From contig NZ_CP026923.1 of assembly GCF_002950575.1 (NCBI RefSeq), positions 248,001 to 312,000 of the forward strand: a stretch of 64,000 nucleotides of DNA. Direction: 5' to 3'. The DNA comes from Pontimonas salivibrio. GTDB taxonomy: Bacteria; Actinomycetota; Actinomycetes; Actinomycetales; Microbacteriaceae. The notes under the pieces were generated by a model, which was not told the origin of the DNA, made no database searches, and was given only the letters and a program-made list of their open reading frames with translations. This document shows, piece after piece, positions 16,547 through 24,725 of the stretch; position 1 is the stretch's first letter, and each line of letters begins with the position of its first letter. Made by a program: the position numbers and the translations under genes.

Positions 16547-17870
16547 GCGCTCTTATTCTCGATTCTTTGAGATCCAGGATCGGCTCTGGGTAGTCGTCGG
16601 TTCCCCATTCGGGGAGCCATTTTGTGCGGTAGCTACCATCGGGGTCGAACTTCTCTGCCTGGACCACCGGGTTGAATACTCGGAAGTAGGGCGCTGCGTC
16701 GGTGCCGCAGCCGGCAACCCACTGCCAACTGCCAGGATTACTGGCCTCATCGGCGTCGACCAGGGTGTCCCAAAACCACTGCTCGCCAAGCCGCCAATGC
16801 ACGAGCATGTTCTTGACCAAAAACGATGCGGTGACCATGCGCACTCGGTTGTGCATGTATCCGGTGTGCCAGAGCTGGCGCATACCCGCATCCACGAGGG
16901 GGATACCGGTGAGTCCTTGTTGCCAGGGTCGAAGCTCAGCGTGGTCTGGCCACTGCCAGGGGAAATGGTCAAAGGCTGGCTTGATGTTGTGAGTGTGCAG
17001 GTCGGGGTGTTGGAACAGCACGTTGATGGTGAATTCTCGCCAACCAATTTCGCTCAGAAACTTGTCCACGTTTTTTCGCGCTTCTGGGTTGGTGACACGG
17101 TGAGTGTGTTGCCACACCTGGTGGGGACTGATTTCACCAAAGCGCAGGTGGGGGCTCAGCATCGACGTGGCGTCAATCCCGGGCTCATCCCGGCGGTGAT
17201 AGAGAGCGAGGCCGTTTTCGAGAAAGGCCTCAAGCCGTGCCATCGCGCCCGCTTCTCCCGGTTGCCAGGTCTCGGCGAGGCCGGTCGACCAGTCGGGGGA
17301 GGTGGGCACAAGTGCCCACTCGTCGAGGTGTTCTGATGTCACACCCGCGAGCGATGTCACCGTCGTTGGTGCGGGCAGCGGCTCCCTGGGTGGCTCACCG
17401 GACAGGCAGGTCCGCCAGAACGGGGTGAACACTTGGAAGGGCCGGCCGTCTTTAGTGGTGATCGTCCACGGCTCGAATAACACGTTGGCCTGGAAGCTTT
17501 CGGCTTCGATTCCGTCGGATCGCAGGGTGGTTTTCAGTTCTTGGTCGATGGCCTTTGACGGGCCGTAACGCCGGTTCCAGGCGACTGCCCCGGCAGAAGT
17601 TTCTGTGGCGAGTTCAGGGATGGCTGTTCGGGCTGGACCAGAGCGAAGGGTGAGTGAACCACCTAAGGCGCGAAGCGACGCGTCAAGTTTCTCCAGTGAA
17701 TGGCGCAACCACCATTTGCTTGCCGAGCCTAGGGGTCGAATTTCTGGTGATTCCTGGTCGAACAGGTAGAGGGCGACGATGGGCCCACCGCGCTCAATGG
17801 CCCAGTTCAGGGCAGGGTGATCGGTGATGCGCAAGTCATCTCGAAACCAGACAATGGTGGGCGCGCTCAC
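16503..17870 (-). CDS. phr: Deoxyribodipyrimidine photolyase
   Basis: 455-residue cryptochrome/photolyase family enzyme that repairs UV pyrimidine dimers using blue light and FAD. The N-terminal antenna domain (TIVWFRDDLRITDHPAL) and the FAD-binding C-terminal domain (ISPHQVWQHTH, FLSEIGWREF, GIPLVDAGMRQLWHTGYMHNRVRMVTASFL, FWDTLVDADEASNPGSWQWVAG) are complete, fitting a CPD photolyase. GTG 17870 is supported by TAATCT 6 nt upstream (leaderless). The last 44 bp overlap the PfkB gene on the other strand. Confidence 0.93.
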   Translation of the reverse strand: MSAPTIVWFRDDLRITDHPALNWAIERGGPIVALYLFDQESPEIRPLGSASKWWLRHSLEKLDASLRALGGSLTLRSGPARTAIPELATETSAGAVAWNRRYGPSKAIDQELKTTLRSDGIEAESFQANVLFEPWTITTKDGRPFQVFTPFWRTCLSGEPPREPLPAPTTVTSLAGVTSEHLDEWALVPTSPDWSTGLAETWQPGEAGAMARLEAFLENGLALYHRRDEPGIDATSMLSPHLRFGEISPHQVWQHTHRVTNPEARKNVDKFLSEIGWREFTINVLFQHPDLHTHNIKPAFDHFPWQWPDHAELRPWQQGLTGIPLVDAGMRQLWHTGYMHNRVRMVTASFLVKNMLVHWRLGEQWFWDTLVDADEASNPGSWQWVAGCGTDAAPYFRVFNPVVQAEKFDPDGSYRTKWLPEWGTDDYPEPILDLKESRIRALSAFDVTKAAPPTG

Positions 17871-17876
17871 GCGTTT

Positions 17877-17882
17877 AGATTA
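17877..17882 (-). promoter_or_regulatory. -10 box, leaderless, for phr
   Basis: Minus-strand TAATCT, then 6 nt, then GTG 17870. Confidence 0.6.
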
Positions 17883-17910
17883 CGCGGGGCGGGTGTGTGG
17901 TCGCTGGAGG

Positions 17911-17950
17911 CAAAAGGAAGGGCCGGTCACCGAGGCGAGCGACCGACCCT
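17911..17950 (-). terminator. Probable Rho-independent terminator after the upp-wHTH unit
   Basis: Inverted repeat with arms 17919-17928 and 17941-17950 (9 of 10 pairs) and a 12-nt loop; on the minus strand it is followed by TTCCTTTTG. It lies between the wHTH gene and the separately promoted photolyase gene. The T-run is short, so confidence is moderate. Confidence 0.5.
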
Positions 17951-18030
17951 GTTTCCCTTGCACCAAGAGTGTTCTGCAATCACATTCACGAGAGTTGTCA
18001 CAGCAAACAACTGACGATGACTTCAATGTA

Positions 18031-18090
18031 TAACGAAATGGTAACGCTGTCTAGTGACCAAATCGTTATTTAACCGAATGGTCACCGTGC
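18031..18090. repeat. Pair of direct repeats exactly 40 bp apart
   Basis: 18031-18050 (TAACGAAATGGTAACGCTGT) and 18071-18090 (TAACCGAATGGTCACCGTGC) agree at 15 of the first 19 positions, in a locally A/T-rich stretch between the wHTH stop and the photolyase promoter. The rest of 17951-18091 shows no gene. The spacing of four helical turns suggests a regulator binding site. Confidence 0.5.
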
Positions 18091-18091
18091 G

Positions 18092-18709
18092 CTAGACACC
18101 GACGTCAGGCGAGGGGCCCTGACCGAAGACAATGACAACATCAGCGTGTCGATCAAATCGGTACCCCTGACCGCGTACCGTGCGCACAATGTCTGGGTAG
18201 GGCTCCAACTTCTGCCTGAGCCTGCGCACATAGACGTCAATGGTTCGCTCATTGGGGGCGTCACCTGATTCCAAACCCCACAAGTGGTCGATAATCGCCT
18301 GCCTCGCCACCGATTGCCCCTCGCGCAGAACCAGAAACTGCAGAAGTTCAAATTCGAGAAAAGTGAGCCCGGTCAGGTTGCCGCCGATGATTACCTTCTT
18401 GCGCGAAATATCAATCACTACGCCGTCTGGTTCATCTTCTTCCTGCTGTCGTGTCGTCAGTGCCTGCAGTTTTCCCGGATCGTGCAGCGCCAAACGCACC
18501 AATTCCAAATCATCGCCCGGGGTACCCCGTGGAGCCAAGGCAATCGTTGCGTGGGTTTTCGCCTCGGGGACACTCTGGGCGAGACGGTCTTTCAGCAGTT
18601 GAACCAAGTCGGCCAAAGGAACCCCCGCTGCTTTGGCAGCGTCCTCATCGAGTCCCACGTAGAGCGCGAAGCCCCGGGCCGTTTTGTCCCTGTTAGTCGG
18701 CGAGTCCAT
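18092..18709 (-). CDS. OmpR/PhoB-type winged-helix regulator without receiver domain
   Basis: 205-residue protein. The C-terminal half (about residues 100-195) is a transcriptional-activator wHTH of the OmpR/PhoB type: [20 protein letters not shown], the recognition-helix region [20 protein letters not shown] and [12 protein letters not shown]. The N-terminal 90 residues ([20 protein letters not shown] and following) are not a CheY-like receiver; no phospho-acceptor Asp pattern is visible. Target genes are unknown. ATG 18709 lies 17 bp inside the end of upp, so the two are probably cotranscribed. Confidence 0.82.
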   Translation of the reverse strand: MDSPTNRDKTARGFALYVGLDEDAAKAAGVPLADLVQLLKDRLAQSVPEAKTHATIALAPRGTPGDDLELVRLALHDPGKLQALTTRQQEEDEPDGVVIDISRKKVIIGGNLTGLTFLEFELLQFLVLREGQSVARQAIIDHLWGLESGDAPNERTIDVYVRRLRQKLEPYPDIVRTVRGQGYRFDRHADVVIVFGQGPSPDVGV

Positions 18710-19328
18710 AGAGACGATCTCCCGCGTCACCCAACCCGGGGACAATGTAGCCCTGGTCGTTTAGTCGTTCATCCAGTGCGCCCAGCACTACTGTGACATC
18801 GCGATCGCCGCTGGCTTTTTCCAACGCCGCAACCCCCTCAGGGGCGGCCAGCAAGCAAATGGCAATAATCGAACGCGCACCCCGGTTGAAGAGGAACTCG
18901 TTGGCCTGGGCCAAAGAGCCCCCAGTGGCCAACATCGGATCCAGCACCAGGCACGTGCGTCCCGAAAGATCTTGAGGTAACCGCTCCGCGTAGGTAGTGG
19001 CCTGCAGGGTGTCCTCGTTTCGCACCATTCCCAAGAAACCGACCTCAGCGCGAGGGAGGAGAGCGAGCATTCCATCCAACATGCCCAAACCGGCGCGAAG
19101 GATTGGCACAATGAGCGGACCGGGCGCGGGCATTTCCACACCACGAGCACTCGCAACAGGAGTGTCCACCTGGACCTCCGACACCTCGATGTCCGCCGTG
19201 GCCTCATAGGCCAGCAGTGTCACCAACTCTCTGGTGAGCGCCCGAAACTCCGGAGTATCCGTGGTGTGATCTCGTAATCTGGTGATTTTTTCTGCAACGA
19301 GAGGGTGGCTGGAGACCTGTTGGCGCAT
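18693..19328 (-). CDS. upp: Uracil phosphoribosyltransferase
   Basis: 211-residue pyrimidine-salvage enzyme making UMP from uracil and PRPP. Visible are [14 protein letters not shown], the PRPP loop [13 protein letters not shown] and the C-terminal uracil-binding [15 protein letters not shown]. Functionally it connects to psuG nearby, which releases uracil. ATG 19328 has TAGCCT 6 nt upstream (leaderless). It shares a 55-bp divergent promoter region with tadA. Confidence 0.95.
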   Translation of the reverse strand: MRQQVSSHPLVAEKITRLRDHTTDTPEFRALTRELVTLLAYEATADIEVSEVQVDTPVASARGVEMPAPGPLIVPILRAGLGMLDGMLALLPRAEVGFLGMVRNEDTLQATTYAERLPQDLSGRTCLVLDPMLATGGSLAQANEFLFNRGARSIIAICLLAAPEGVAALEKASGDRDVTVVLGALDERLNDQGYIVPGLGDAGDRLYGLAD

Positions 19329-19334
19329 GGGCCA

Positions 19335-19340
19335 AGGCTA
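19335..19340 (-). promoter_or_regulatory. -10 box, leaderless, for upp
   Basis: Minus-strand TAGCCT, then 6 nt, then ATG 19328. Confidence 0.6.
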
Positions 19341-19370
19341 GCGCAGGGGGGAAAATGCGGTACGGCCTTT

Positions 19371-19376
19371 TACGCT
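19371..19376 (+). promoter_or_regulatory. -10 box, leaderless, for tadA
   Basis: TACGCT, then 7 nt, then ATG 19384. The upp and tadA start codons are only 55 bp apart and each has its own hexamer. Confidence 0.6.
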
Positions 19377-19383
19377 TAATGAC

Positions 19384-19893
19384 ATGACCCCCTCGGAGCC
19401 CGGAAAAACTCACGCACCCCCTCGGCCCAGCCGTGAACAAATGGAGCAGTGGATGAGGTTGGCCCTGGACAACGCGCGTGCTGCCCTCGAGCACAATGAT
19501 GTACCGGTAGGGGCTGTAGTCATTGATGAGACCGGGCAGGTCATCGCTGAGGGACACAACACTCGGGAGGCCGAGCACGACCCTACCGGCCACGCAGAAA
19601 TTGTGGCGCTTCGGCAAGCCGGCCACACAGTGGGCAGTGCTCGACTCGATGGTTTCACGATCGTTGTCACTCTGGAGCCCTGCGTGATGTGTGCTGGGGC
19701 AATCACTCAAGCTGGCATCCATCGAGTGATCTACGGCGCTGCGGATCCCAAAGCGGGAGCCGCAGGTGGTGGCCCCCACGACCTCGTTCGCGACCGAGCG
19801 TTACCCCACCGGGTTGATGAAGTCATTGGTGGTGTCCTAGCCGACGAAGCGGCCACGCTCTTGGTGGACTTTTTTGGACCGTTGAGGGGATAA
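19384..19893 (+). CDS. tadA: tRNA-specific adenosine deaminase TadA
   Basis: 169-residue zinc deaminase that converts the wobble adenosine of tRNA-Arg(ACG) to inosine. The catalytic HAE is His70-Glu72 (TGHAEIVAL) and the zinc cysteines are Cys100 and Cys103 (LEPCVMCAGA). DVPVGAVVID and YGAADPKAGAAGG are also family-typical. The N-terminal 18 residues are a polar extension. Divergent from upp. Confidence 0.94.
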   Translation: MTPSEPGKTHAPPRPSREQMEQWMRLALDNARAALEHNDVPVGAVVIDETGQVIAEGHNTREAEHDPTGHAEIVALRQAGHTVGSARLDGFTIVVTLEPCVMCAGAITQAGIHRVIYGAADPKAGAAGGGPHDLVRDRALPHRVDEVIGGVLADEAATLLVDFFGPLRG

Positions 19894-19908
19894 CCCGTCA
19901 GTGAGTGG

Positions 19909-19936
19909 GGCCGAGGCCGAGGCCGAGGCTGAGGCT
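19909..19936. repeat. Short hexanucleotide tandem repeat
   Basis: GGCCGA occurs three times in a row, followed by GGCTGA and GGCT (about 4.7 units), in the short gap between the convergent tadA and membrane-protein stops. It may vary by slippage; no role is evident. Confidence 0.6.
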
Positions 19937-20334
19937 TAGCCCATCACCAGGCCGGGCCACAGCACAGCGACAAAGACATCGACTATGGCCAGCCCACCGG
20001 CGGTGTGGAAAAATGGCATGAGCTTTCGTTCATTAGTGAAGGTCCCTTTACGCTGACGCAGGAAGCCCAGCAGAGCGGCGACGAACGCAATCAGCGCCAC
20101 ACCCGACTTAACCGCAATTTTGATGTGGTCAAGAGCAATATCTGGATCATCCGCTAGGCGCATTTCCGCAATCCCCACGAGGAGTAGACCGGTGACCAAT
20201 TGCACGACGGTTCCGGAAAGGACCCAGTTGAACGGGTAACCACCCTTGGAGCGCATGTGCAGCAGGAATGGGCCAATGACCATGGCAAGCCCAATGAAGT
20301 GGGCGATGAGGGTGAGATTGCGGGCAATTTCCAT
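19936..20334 (-). CDS. Small four-helix membrane protein, conserved hypothetical
   Basis: 132 residues with four hydrophobic segments (about 7-25, 38-57, 76-95, 110-130). FIGLAMVIGPFLLHMRSKGG and LGFLRQRK flank the helices. Unrecognised family; similar short membrane proteins occur across Microbacteriaceae. It begins 40 bp after the CDF-domain-like gene and may share its transcript. Confidence 0.65.
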   Translation of the reverse strand: MEIARNLTLIAHFIGLAMVIGPFLLHMRSKGGYPFNWVLSGTVVQLVTGLLLVGIAEMRLADDPDIALDHIKIAVKSGVALIAFVAALLGFLRQRKGTFTNERKLMPFFHTAGGLAIVDVFVAVLWPGLVMG

Positions 20335-20374
20335 CAGGGTGATTCCGTCCTACGAGAAATGTGTGGGCTTGTGG

Positions 20375-20701
20375 TCAATCTGACGCGCGAATAACGATGA
20401 CGTCCGTTTCCGGTTCGCTCCAATTGGGGTCTCGAACCAGGTCCGGTTCCAAAAAAACATCACACTCTTCACCCAGCGCGTCGCGCACGCGACGTTTGGC
20501 ATCGCGCACCGCGTGAGAAATGATGTGGTTGGGAAGAGTGTCCACCATGGCCACACTGGCCGCGACAACCAGCGTTTTTTCCGCCTTGTCCTTCACAACC
20601 GTGAGGCGCAGAACCGATTCAATATCGGGGCTTTCCAGAAGGGCGTCAGCGACCAGTTTCCGGCGCTCGCTCTCGCGGGAAGACGTGTTCGACTCGGGCA
20701 T
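20375..20701 (-). CDS. Stand-alone CDF-transporter-like cytoplasmic domain protein
   Basis: 108 residues without membrane segments. LLESPDIESVLRLTVVKDKAEKTLVVAASV followed by ISHAVRDAKRRVRDAL and CDVFLEPDLVRDP resembles the cytoplasmic ferredoxin-like dimerisation domain of actinobacterial cation diffusion facilitators, where the same VLRL...LLVAA...LEPD pattern occurs after the six-helix transporter domain. Here the transporter domain is absent. A metal-sensing or scaffold role is a guess. GGGAG is positioned upstream of the ATG as Shine-Dalgarno. Confidence 0.65.
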   Translation of the reverse strand: MPESNTSSRESERRKLVADALLESPDIESVLRLTVVKDKAEKTLVVAASVAMVDTLPNHIISHAVRDAKRRVRDALGEECDVFLEPDLVRDPNWSEPETDVIVIRASD

Positions 20702-20739
20702 TGTGGCTCACTCCCTCGACCGTGTCGGTACCACCAACA

Positions 20740-20745
20740 TACACT
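20740..20745 (+). promoter_or_regulatory. -10 box, leaderless, for proC
   Basis: TACACT, then 6 nt, then ATG 20752; TCGACC 18 nt upstream is a plausible -35. Confidence 0.6.
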
Positions 20746-20751
20746 GGCGGG

Positions 20752-21579
20752 ATGAACGCTACCCTGCCTCGCATTGCTCTGCTCGGAACCGGAAAAATGG
20801 TCGGAGCAATACTCGACGGGCTCCTCCAACCCGATGTGACATTCGTGTCCCTTAGGGCCACCACACACAGTGTGGCCTCAGCCCAGAAACTGGCTGCCCG
20901 AGGTGTGGAAGCCAAAAGCTTAGAAGCGGACCCTGGGGCGAATACCTGGGCGGTAGAAGGCGCTGACATTGTCATCCTGGGCGTGAAGCCCTACGCCATC
21001 ATTGACGTCGCGCGCTCGGTGGCGCCCGCACTATCCCCGCACGCTGTCGTCGTGAGTGTGGCGGCGGGTATCACGACTGCTCAGATCAAATCAGTCGTCA
21101 AAGTGCCTGTCGTACGTGCCATGCCCAACACCCCTTCACAAATACGCCAGGGTGTCACCGGTATCGCTGGTGGGTCCCGCTCCACTACCGAACACCTCGC
21201 AATGGTCGAGACACTGTTTTCGCTGGTGGGTGATGTCGTCGTCGTCGAGGAAACCCAAATCAACACCTTGAGCGCCCTGTCCGGATCAGGCCCCGCCTAC
21301 CTCTTTTACATTGCCGAGAAACTCATCGACGTCGCGCAGCAGCGCGGCTTTAGCGAAGAACAGGCGAACACAATGGTGAAGGGCACCCTTTTGGGTGCGG
21401 CGACGCTGTTGGACCACTCCGCCTCGACACCAACAGAATTACGCAAAGCCGTGACCAGCCCCGGGGGAACCACGGAGCAGGCGATTGCGGTGTTGGAAGC
21501 CCACGACCTTGGTGCTGTGTGGGCAGAAGCAATCGACCGCGCGGTCGCAAGAGCAGAAGAGATGGCTGCAACACGCTAA
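20752..21579 (+). CDS. proC: Pyrroline-5-carboxylate reductase
   Basis: 275-residue enzyme of the last proline-biosynthesis step (NADPH-dependent reduction of P5C). N-terminal Rossmann ALLGTGKMVGAI, VILGVKPYAI, VVRAMPNTPSQIRQG and the C-terminal P5CR signature LSALSGSGPAYLF and AVTSPGGTTEQAI are present. The open frame reaches 20701, but ATG 20752 is chosen because of the leaderless promoter spacing and because the extra residues overlap the divergent gene. Confidence 0.95.
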   Translation: MNATLPRIALLGTGKMVGAILDGLLQPDVTFVSLRATTHSVASAQKLAARGVEAKSLEADPGANTWAVEGADIVILGVKPYAIIDVARSVAPALSPHAVVVSVAAGITTAQIKSVVKVPVVRAMPNTPSQIRQGVTGIAGGSRSTTEHLAMVETLFSLVGDVVVVEETQINTLSALSGSGPAYLFYIAEKLIDVAQQRGFSEEQANTMVKGTLLGAATLLDHSASTPTELRKAVTSPGGTTEQAIAVLEAHDLGAVWAEAIDRAVARAEEMAATR

Positions 21580-21657
21580 GCCGGTGGTGTCACCTGCCGC
21601 CCCATTGGCCAAAGCCTCAATCGCCCCGGTGTTTCCTCACGGGAAATTCCCGACGCG

Positions 21658-22329
21658 TTAACCCTCCAGTGCGGCGAAGCGTTCGATGTCTTCGTTAGAC
21701 CCCGAGACGATGATGAGGTCGTGGTTTGTCACCACGGTATTTTCCGTGGCGTAGGTGAAAGGTTTCCCTGGAGATTTCACACCCACGACGGTGATGTTGT
21801 ACTTGGTTCGCACACCGGATTCGGTGAGAGTCTTGCCACGGATGGGCTTCGGCGGATACATCTTCACCAGCGCAAAGTCATCATCGAAGCGAATGAAGTC
21901 GATCATCCGCCCCGACACGAGGTGGGCAACGCGCTCGCCGGCTTCGCGCTCAGGATAAATCACCCGGTGGGCGCCGATTCGGGTGAGGATTTTGCCGTGC
22001 GCTTCTGAGATCGCTTTGGCCCAAATCTGGGGGACCTTCAAATCCACCAGATTGGTCGTGATCAGCACACTGGCTTCAATAGACGAGCCGACCGCGACGA
22101 TGGCAACCGAAAAGTCTGCTGCGCCAATCTGCTGCAGAGCATTCATATCCCTTGCGTCTAACACCGCGGTGTGGCGTACCCGGTCAGCCCATTTCTGCAC
22201 AAGCAGAGGGTCGGCGTCGACCGCCAAGACATCACGACCCAGCTTGTCGAGCTCACCTGCGGTGGCGGCCCCGAAGCGCCCTAAGCCGAGGACAAGGACT
22301 GGGGCATCGTGCGCAATTTTCTCAACCAA
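21658..22329 (-). CDS. trkA: TrkA/KtrA-type potassium uptake regulatory subunit
   Basis: 223-residue cytosolic gating protein of a potassium channel-like uptake system. An RCK N domain with GLGRFGAATAGEL (NAD/ATP binding) and VDADPLLVQKWADR is followed by an RCK C domain (LTESGVRTKYNITVVGVKSPG). It starts with TTG, reading MVEKIAHDAPVL, 8 bp inside the end of trkH, so translation is coupled. The overlap with the membrane subunit fixes the assignment. Confidence 0.92.
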   Translation of the reverse strand: MVEKIAHDAPVLVLGLGRFGAATAGELDKLGRDVLAVDADPLLVQKWADRVRHTAVLDARDMNALQQIGAADFSVAIVAVGSSIEASVLITTNLVDLKVPQIWAKAISEAHGKILTRIGAHRVIYPEREAGERVAHLVSGRMIDFIRFDDDFALVKMYPPKPIRGKTLTESGVRTKYNITVVGVKSPGKPFTYATENTVVTNHDLIIVSGSNEDIERFAALEG

Positions 22330-23848
22330 CGATTGGCCTTTCCGCCGCTCGCCGGTACACCGTCTGACGGTGAGTTCCCGAGAGGGCTGTTGCGAGGGTT
22401 ACTGTACCAACTCGGCCCAGCAGCATAGTGATGGCCAAGACATACTTGGCTTCTTCTTCCAGGTCATTTGATGTCAAACCGGCACTCAAACCGCACGTCG
22501 CAAAAGCGGAAATCACGTCGAAGAGGACCTTATCCAGGGGCTCGTTCGTGATCTGCAAAATTGCGATTGTCGACAGCGCCACAATGCTTGAGCCCCACAG
22601 TGTGACACTCACCGCGAGGCGCACGGTGTCGGAAGGAATGCGGCGCTCGTAGACGCTCAGGTCTTGGTCACCCCTGGCTTCGGCGTAGGCAGCGATAAAC
22701 AAAATCGCCAGAGTGGTCACTTTGATTCCGCCGGCTGTCGACGCAGAGCCCCCACCGACAAACATCAACATGTCGAGTACTAGGTGGGTTGCCCCACTCA
22801 TGTCTTCCGTGGGGACCGTGTTGAAACCGCCAGAGCGCGCCATCATTGAGGTGAACACCGCCGTCATCGGCCGCACCCACATGTCTTGGCCGCCCAGGGT
22901 CTTGTCGTTGCCCCACTCCAGTAGGCCAATCGCGAGAGCACCCACGACAAGCAAAATCGTGGTCGTGACCAAAGTCAGCTTGGCGTGAAGTCCGATCCGG
23001 GCGTGGGCAAGCGTGGAGCGTTTACGACGTTTCCTGGCAATCCACAGCGCGCGCGAAAGGGCAAAAATCACGGGGAAGCCAAGGCTGCCCAAGAACACCC
23101 CCACCCCTACGGTCATCACAATGACCGGGTCATTTTGGTAGGCACTAAGACCTTCCACCAGGGGCACGAAACCGGTATTAGTGAACGCCGATGCGGCGAG
23201 GTAGCCGCCCTGCCACAGGGCCGTCACGGCGTCTAATCCGGACTGCCAGAGGCGGGGGATGATGATGGCAGCCAGTACGAGTTCAATCGCGAACACACTG
23301 ATCACCACAGTGCCGATTAGGCCCTTCACATCGCCCAAATTCATTCCGTGCGCGTTCATTTCTTGGCGTTCGTGCAAACGTGACGGGTCCACATCGCTGG
23401 CCATCACTTTTCGGGCGCCCAGGCCGAGTCGTCTGGAAGCCAAAATCGCCAGCAGGGTGGCAAGGGTCATCACACCGATGCCCCCAATTTGGAGGGCGAA
23501 AAAGACGACGGTGTGCCCAAAAGGTGACCAGTGGGTCGCCATGTTTACCGTAGTGAGGCCGGTCACAGCAATACCCGACACCGCGGTGAAAAATGCATCA
23601 GCCATTGGCGTGGCCTCCGCGGTGGCGGACGCCACCGGCAGCATCAACAGGCTGGTGGTAATCAGACTGAGGACAAGAAACACGGCAATGGTGAGCGTTG
23701 CGGCTGAGTTGCCCAACACCGAGCGCACACGATCAAACAATCCGAGAGCACCTGGCCGCGGGTGGAGACCGTATGGCAGAGCCGAAGCAGAGCGCAGTGT
23801 CGAACTGCGTGACTTTTGGCGCGAGAAGAGACCTCGCCGTCGGGCCAT
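22322..23848 (-). CDS. trkH: TrkH/KtrB-type potassium transporter membrane subunit
   Basis: 508-residue membrane protein with four M1-P-M2 repeats; pore segments are seen in FFTAVSGIAVTGLTTV, SAFTNTGFVPLVEG, SMMARSGGFNTVPTED and SAFATCGLSAGLTSND, the last three carrying the selectivity-filter-like Gly. The N-terminal 50 residues are basic and cytoplasmic. With trkA it forms a K+ uptake unit, fitting the osmolyte importer elsewhere in the window. The start has no obvious close promoter hexamer. Confidence 0.93.
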   Translation of the reverse strand: MARRRGLFSRQKSRSSTLRSASALPYGLHPRPGALGLFDRVRSVLGNSAATLTIAVFLVLSLITTSLLMLPVASATAEATPMADAFFTAVSGIAVTGLTTVNMATHWSPFGHTVVFFALQIGGIGVMTLATLLAILASRRLGLGARKVMASDVDPSRLHERQEMNAHGMNLGDVKGLIGTVVISVFAIELVLAAIIIPRLWQSGLDAVTALWQGGYLAASAFTNTGFVPLVEGLSAYQNDPVIVMTVGVGVFLGSLGFPVIFALSRALWIARKRRKRSTLAHARIGLHAKLTLVTTTILLVVGALAIGLLEWGNDKTLGGQDMWVRPMTAVFTSMMARSGGFNTVPTEDMSGATHLVLDMLMFVGGGSASTAGGIKVTTLAILFIAAYAEARGDQDLSVYERRIPSDTVRLAVSVTLWGSSIVALSTIAILQITNEPLDKVLFDVISAFATCGLSAGLTSNDLEEEAKYVLAITMLLGRVGTVTLATALSGTHRQTVYRRAAERPIVG

Positions 23849-23932
23849 GCGGGTTTGCCCACTTTCGCTTAGGGTGTCGAAACGACCAGCAGAAATGGTA
23901 CTCCTCCACCGGGCCCGGTAGGTTAAGAAGCT

Positions 23933-24361
23933 GTGGCAGACATTTTTGACGTCCTTGCAGACGAAACCCGGCGTGACATTTTGGTCCTGCTTCGCCAGCG
24001 TGAAGCAGCAGCATCTCGTAGCGACGAAGGGGCCCTCCCCGGCGAATCCAGTGTGGGTGAACTCGTCGAACGCTTAGGCATCACCCAACCCACCGTCTCC
24101 AAACACCTCAAGGTGTTGCGCGACCACGAGCTTGTTCAGGTGCGAGAAGACGGCCAGCATCGCTATTACCGTCTATCCGCACAGTCGCTTGGGCCGGTCC
24201 GCACCTTCCTTGATGGGATTGTCCCCGCGGCCGACGGCGGTCCCCTCGGTGATGTGGTCGATGCGCCCTACGTCGACTTGTGGCCAGCGGGCTACCAGGT
24301 GGGGGCTTTTTTGGGTCGCCTGCGCCAGAGCATTGACGCTTCACTCGGGCGAAGCTCGTAA
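23933..24361 (+). CDS. ArsR-family winged-helix regulator
   Basis: 142 residues. The wHTH reads LADETRRDILVLLRQ, VGELVERLGITQPTVSKHLKVLRDHELVQVRED and QHRYYRL, which is the ArsR/SmtB pattern, but no metal-binding Cys pair (CxC) is present in the recognition helix. The C-terminal 50 residues include a WPAGYQVGAFLGRL segment seen in actinobacterial relatives. TAGGTT 8 nt before the GTG may be a leaderless -10. Divergent from trkH; the ligand is unknown. Confidence 0.83.
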   Translation: MADIFDVLADETRRDILVLLRQREAAASRSDEGALPGESSVGELVERLGITQPTVSKHLKVLRDHELVQVREDGQHRYYRLSAQSLGPVRTFLDGIVPAADGGPLGDVVDAPYVDLWPAGYQVGAFLGRLRQSIDASLGRSS

Positions 24362-24441
24362 CCGCGGCCTTTACATCAGGCCCTCCATAGCTCTACAGTG
24401 ACGTGAGGTAACGCTCGTCACACCAGTCACAGGAGGATCAG

Positions 24442-24648
24442 ATGCACGAGACTCCTGCTGCTATGCGCTTTCTCACCGTTCAAGAAGTGGCGGACACGAT
24501 GCGTGTCTCCAGCATGACGGTGTATCGGATGGTGCATGCCGGAGAAATTCCGGCCATTCGATTTGGGCGATCGTTCAGGATCCCCGAATCTGCGATGGAG
24601 CAACTGGTCGGCCACGTGGGCAACTGGGAAATAAACCAAGCGGGATAA
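24442..24648 (+). CDS. bldC: BldC-like small MerR/excisionase-type DNA-binding protein
   Basis: 68-residue protein consisting almost entirely of a MerR-like wHTH: FLTVQEVADTMRVSSMTVYRMVHAGEIPAIRFGRSFRIPESAMEQLV. The spacing and sequence match Streptomyces BldC, which binds head-to-tail on direct repeats and controls development; in single-cell Microbacteriaceae its regulon is unknown. AGGAGG stands 6 nt before the ATG, one of the better ribosome binding sites here. Confidence 0.88.
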   Translation: MHETPAAMRFLTVQEVADTMRVSSMTVYRMVHAGEIPAIRFGRSFRIPESAMEQLVGHVGNWEINQAG

Positions 24649-24668
24649 TTTTCCGCCTGGCCGTGCGT

Positions 24669-24708
24669 TACACTCGAGCGGTTGTGTCTCCTCGCACCAA
24701 AGGTGCGA
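24669..24708 (+). promoter_or_regulatory. Promoter and leader hairpin of the bS22-type gene
   Basis: TACACT (24669-24674) is a -10 candidate. A perfect 7-bp hairpin with an AAA loop (arms 24692-24698 and 24702-24708) lies in the 5' leader, ending 17 nt before the ATG and just before the AGAGGTGAG ribosome binding site. Confidence 0.5.
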
Positions 24709-24725
24709 CCAAATAGAGGTGAGTA

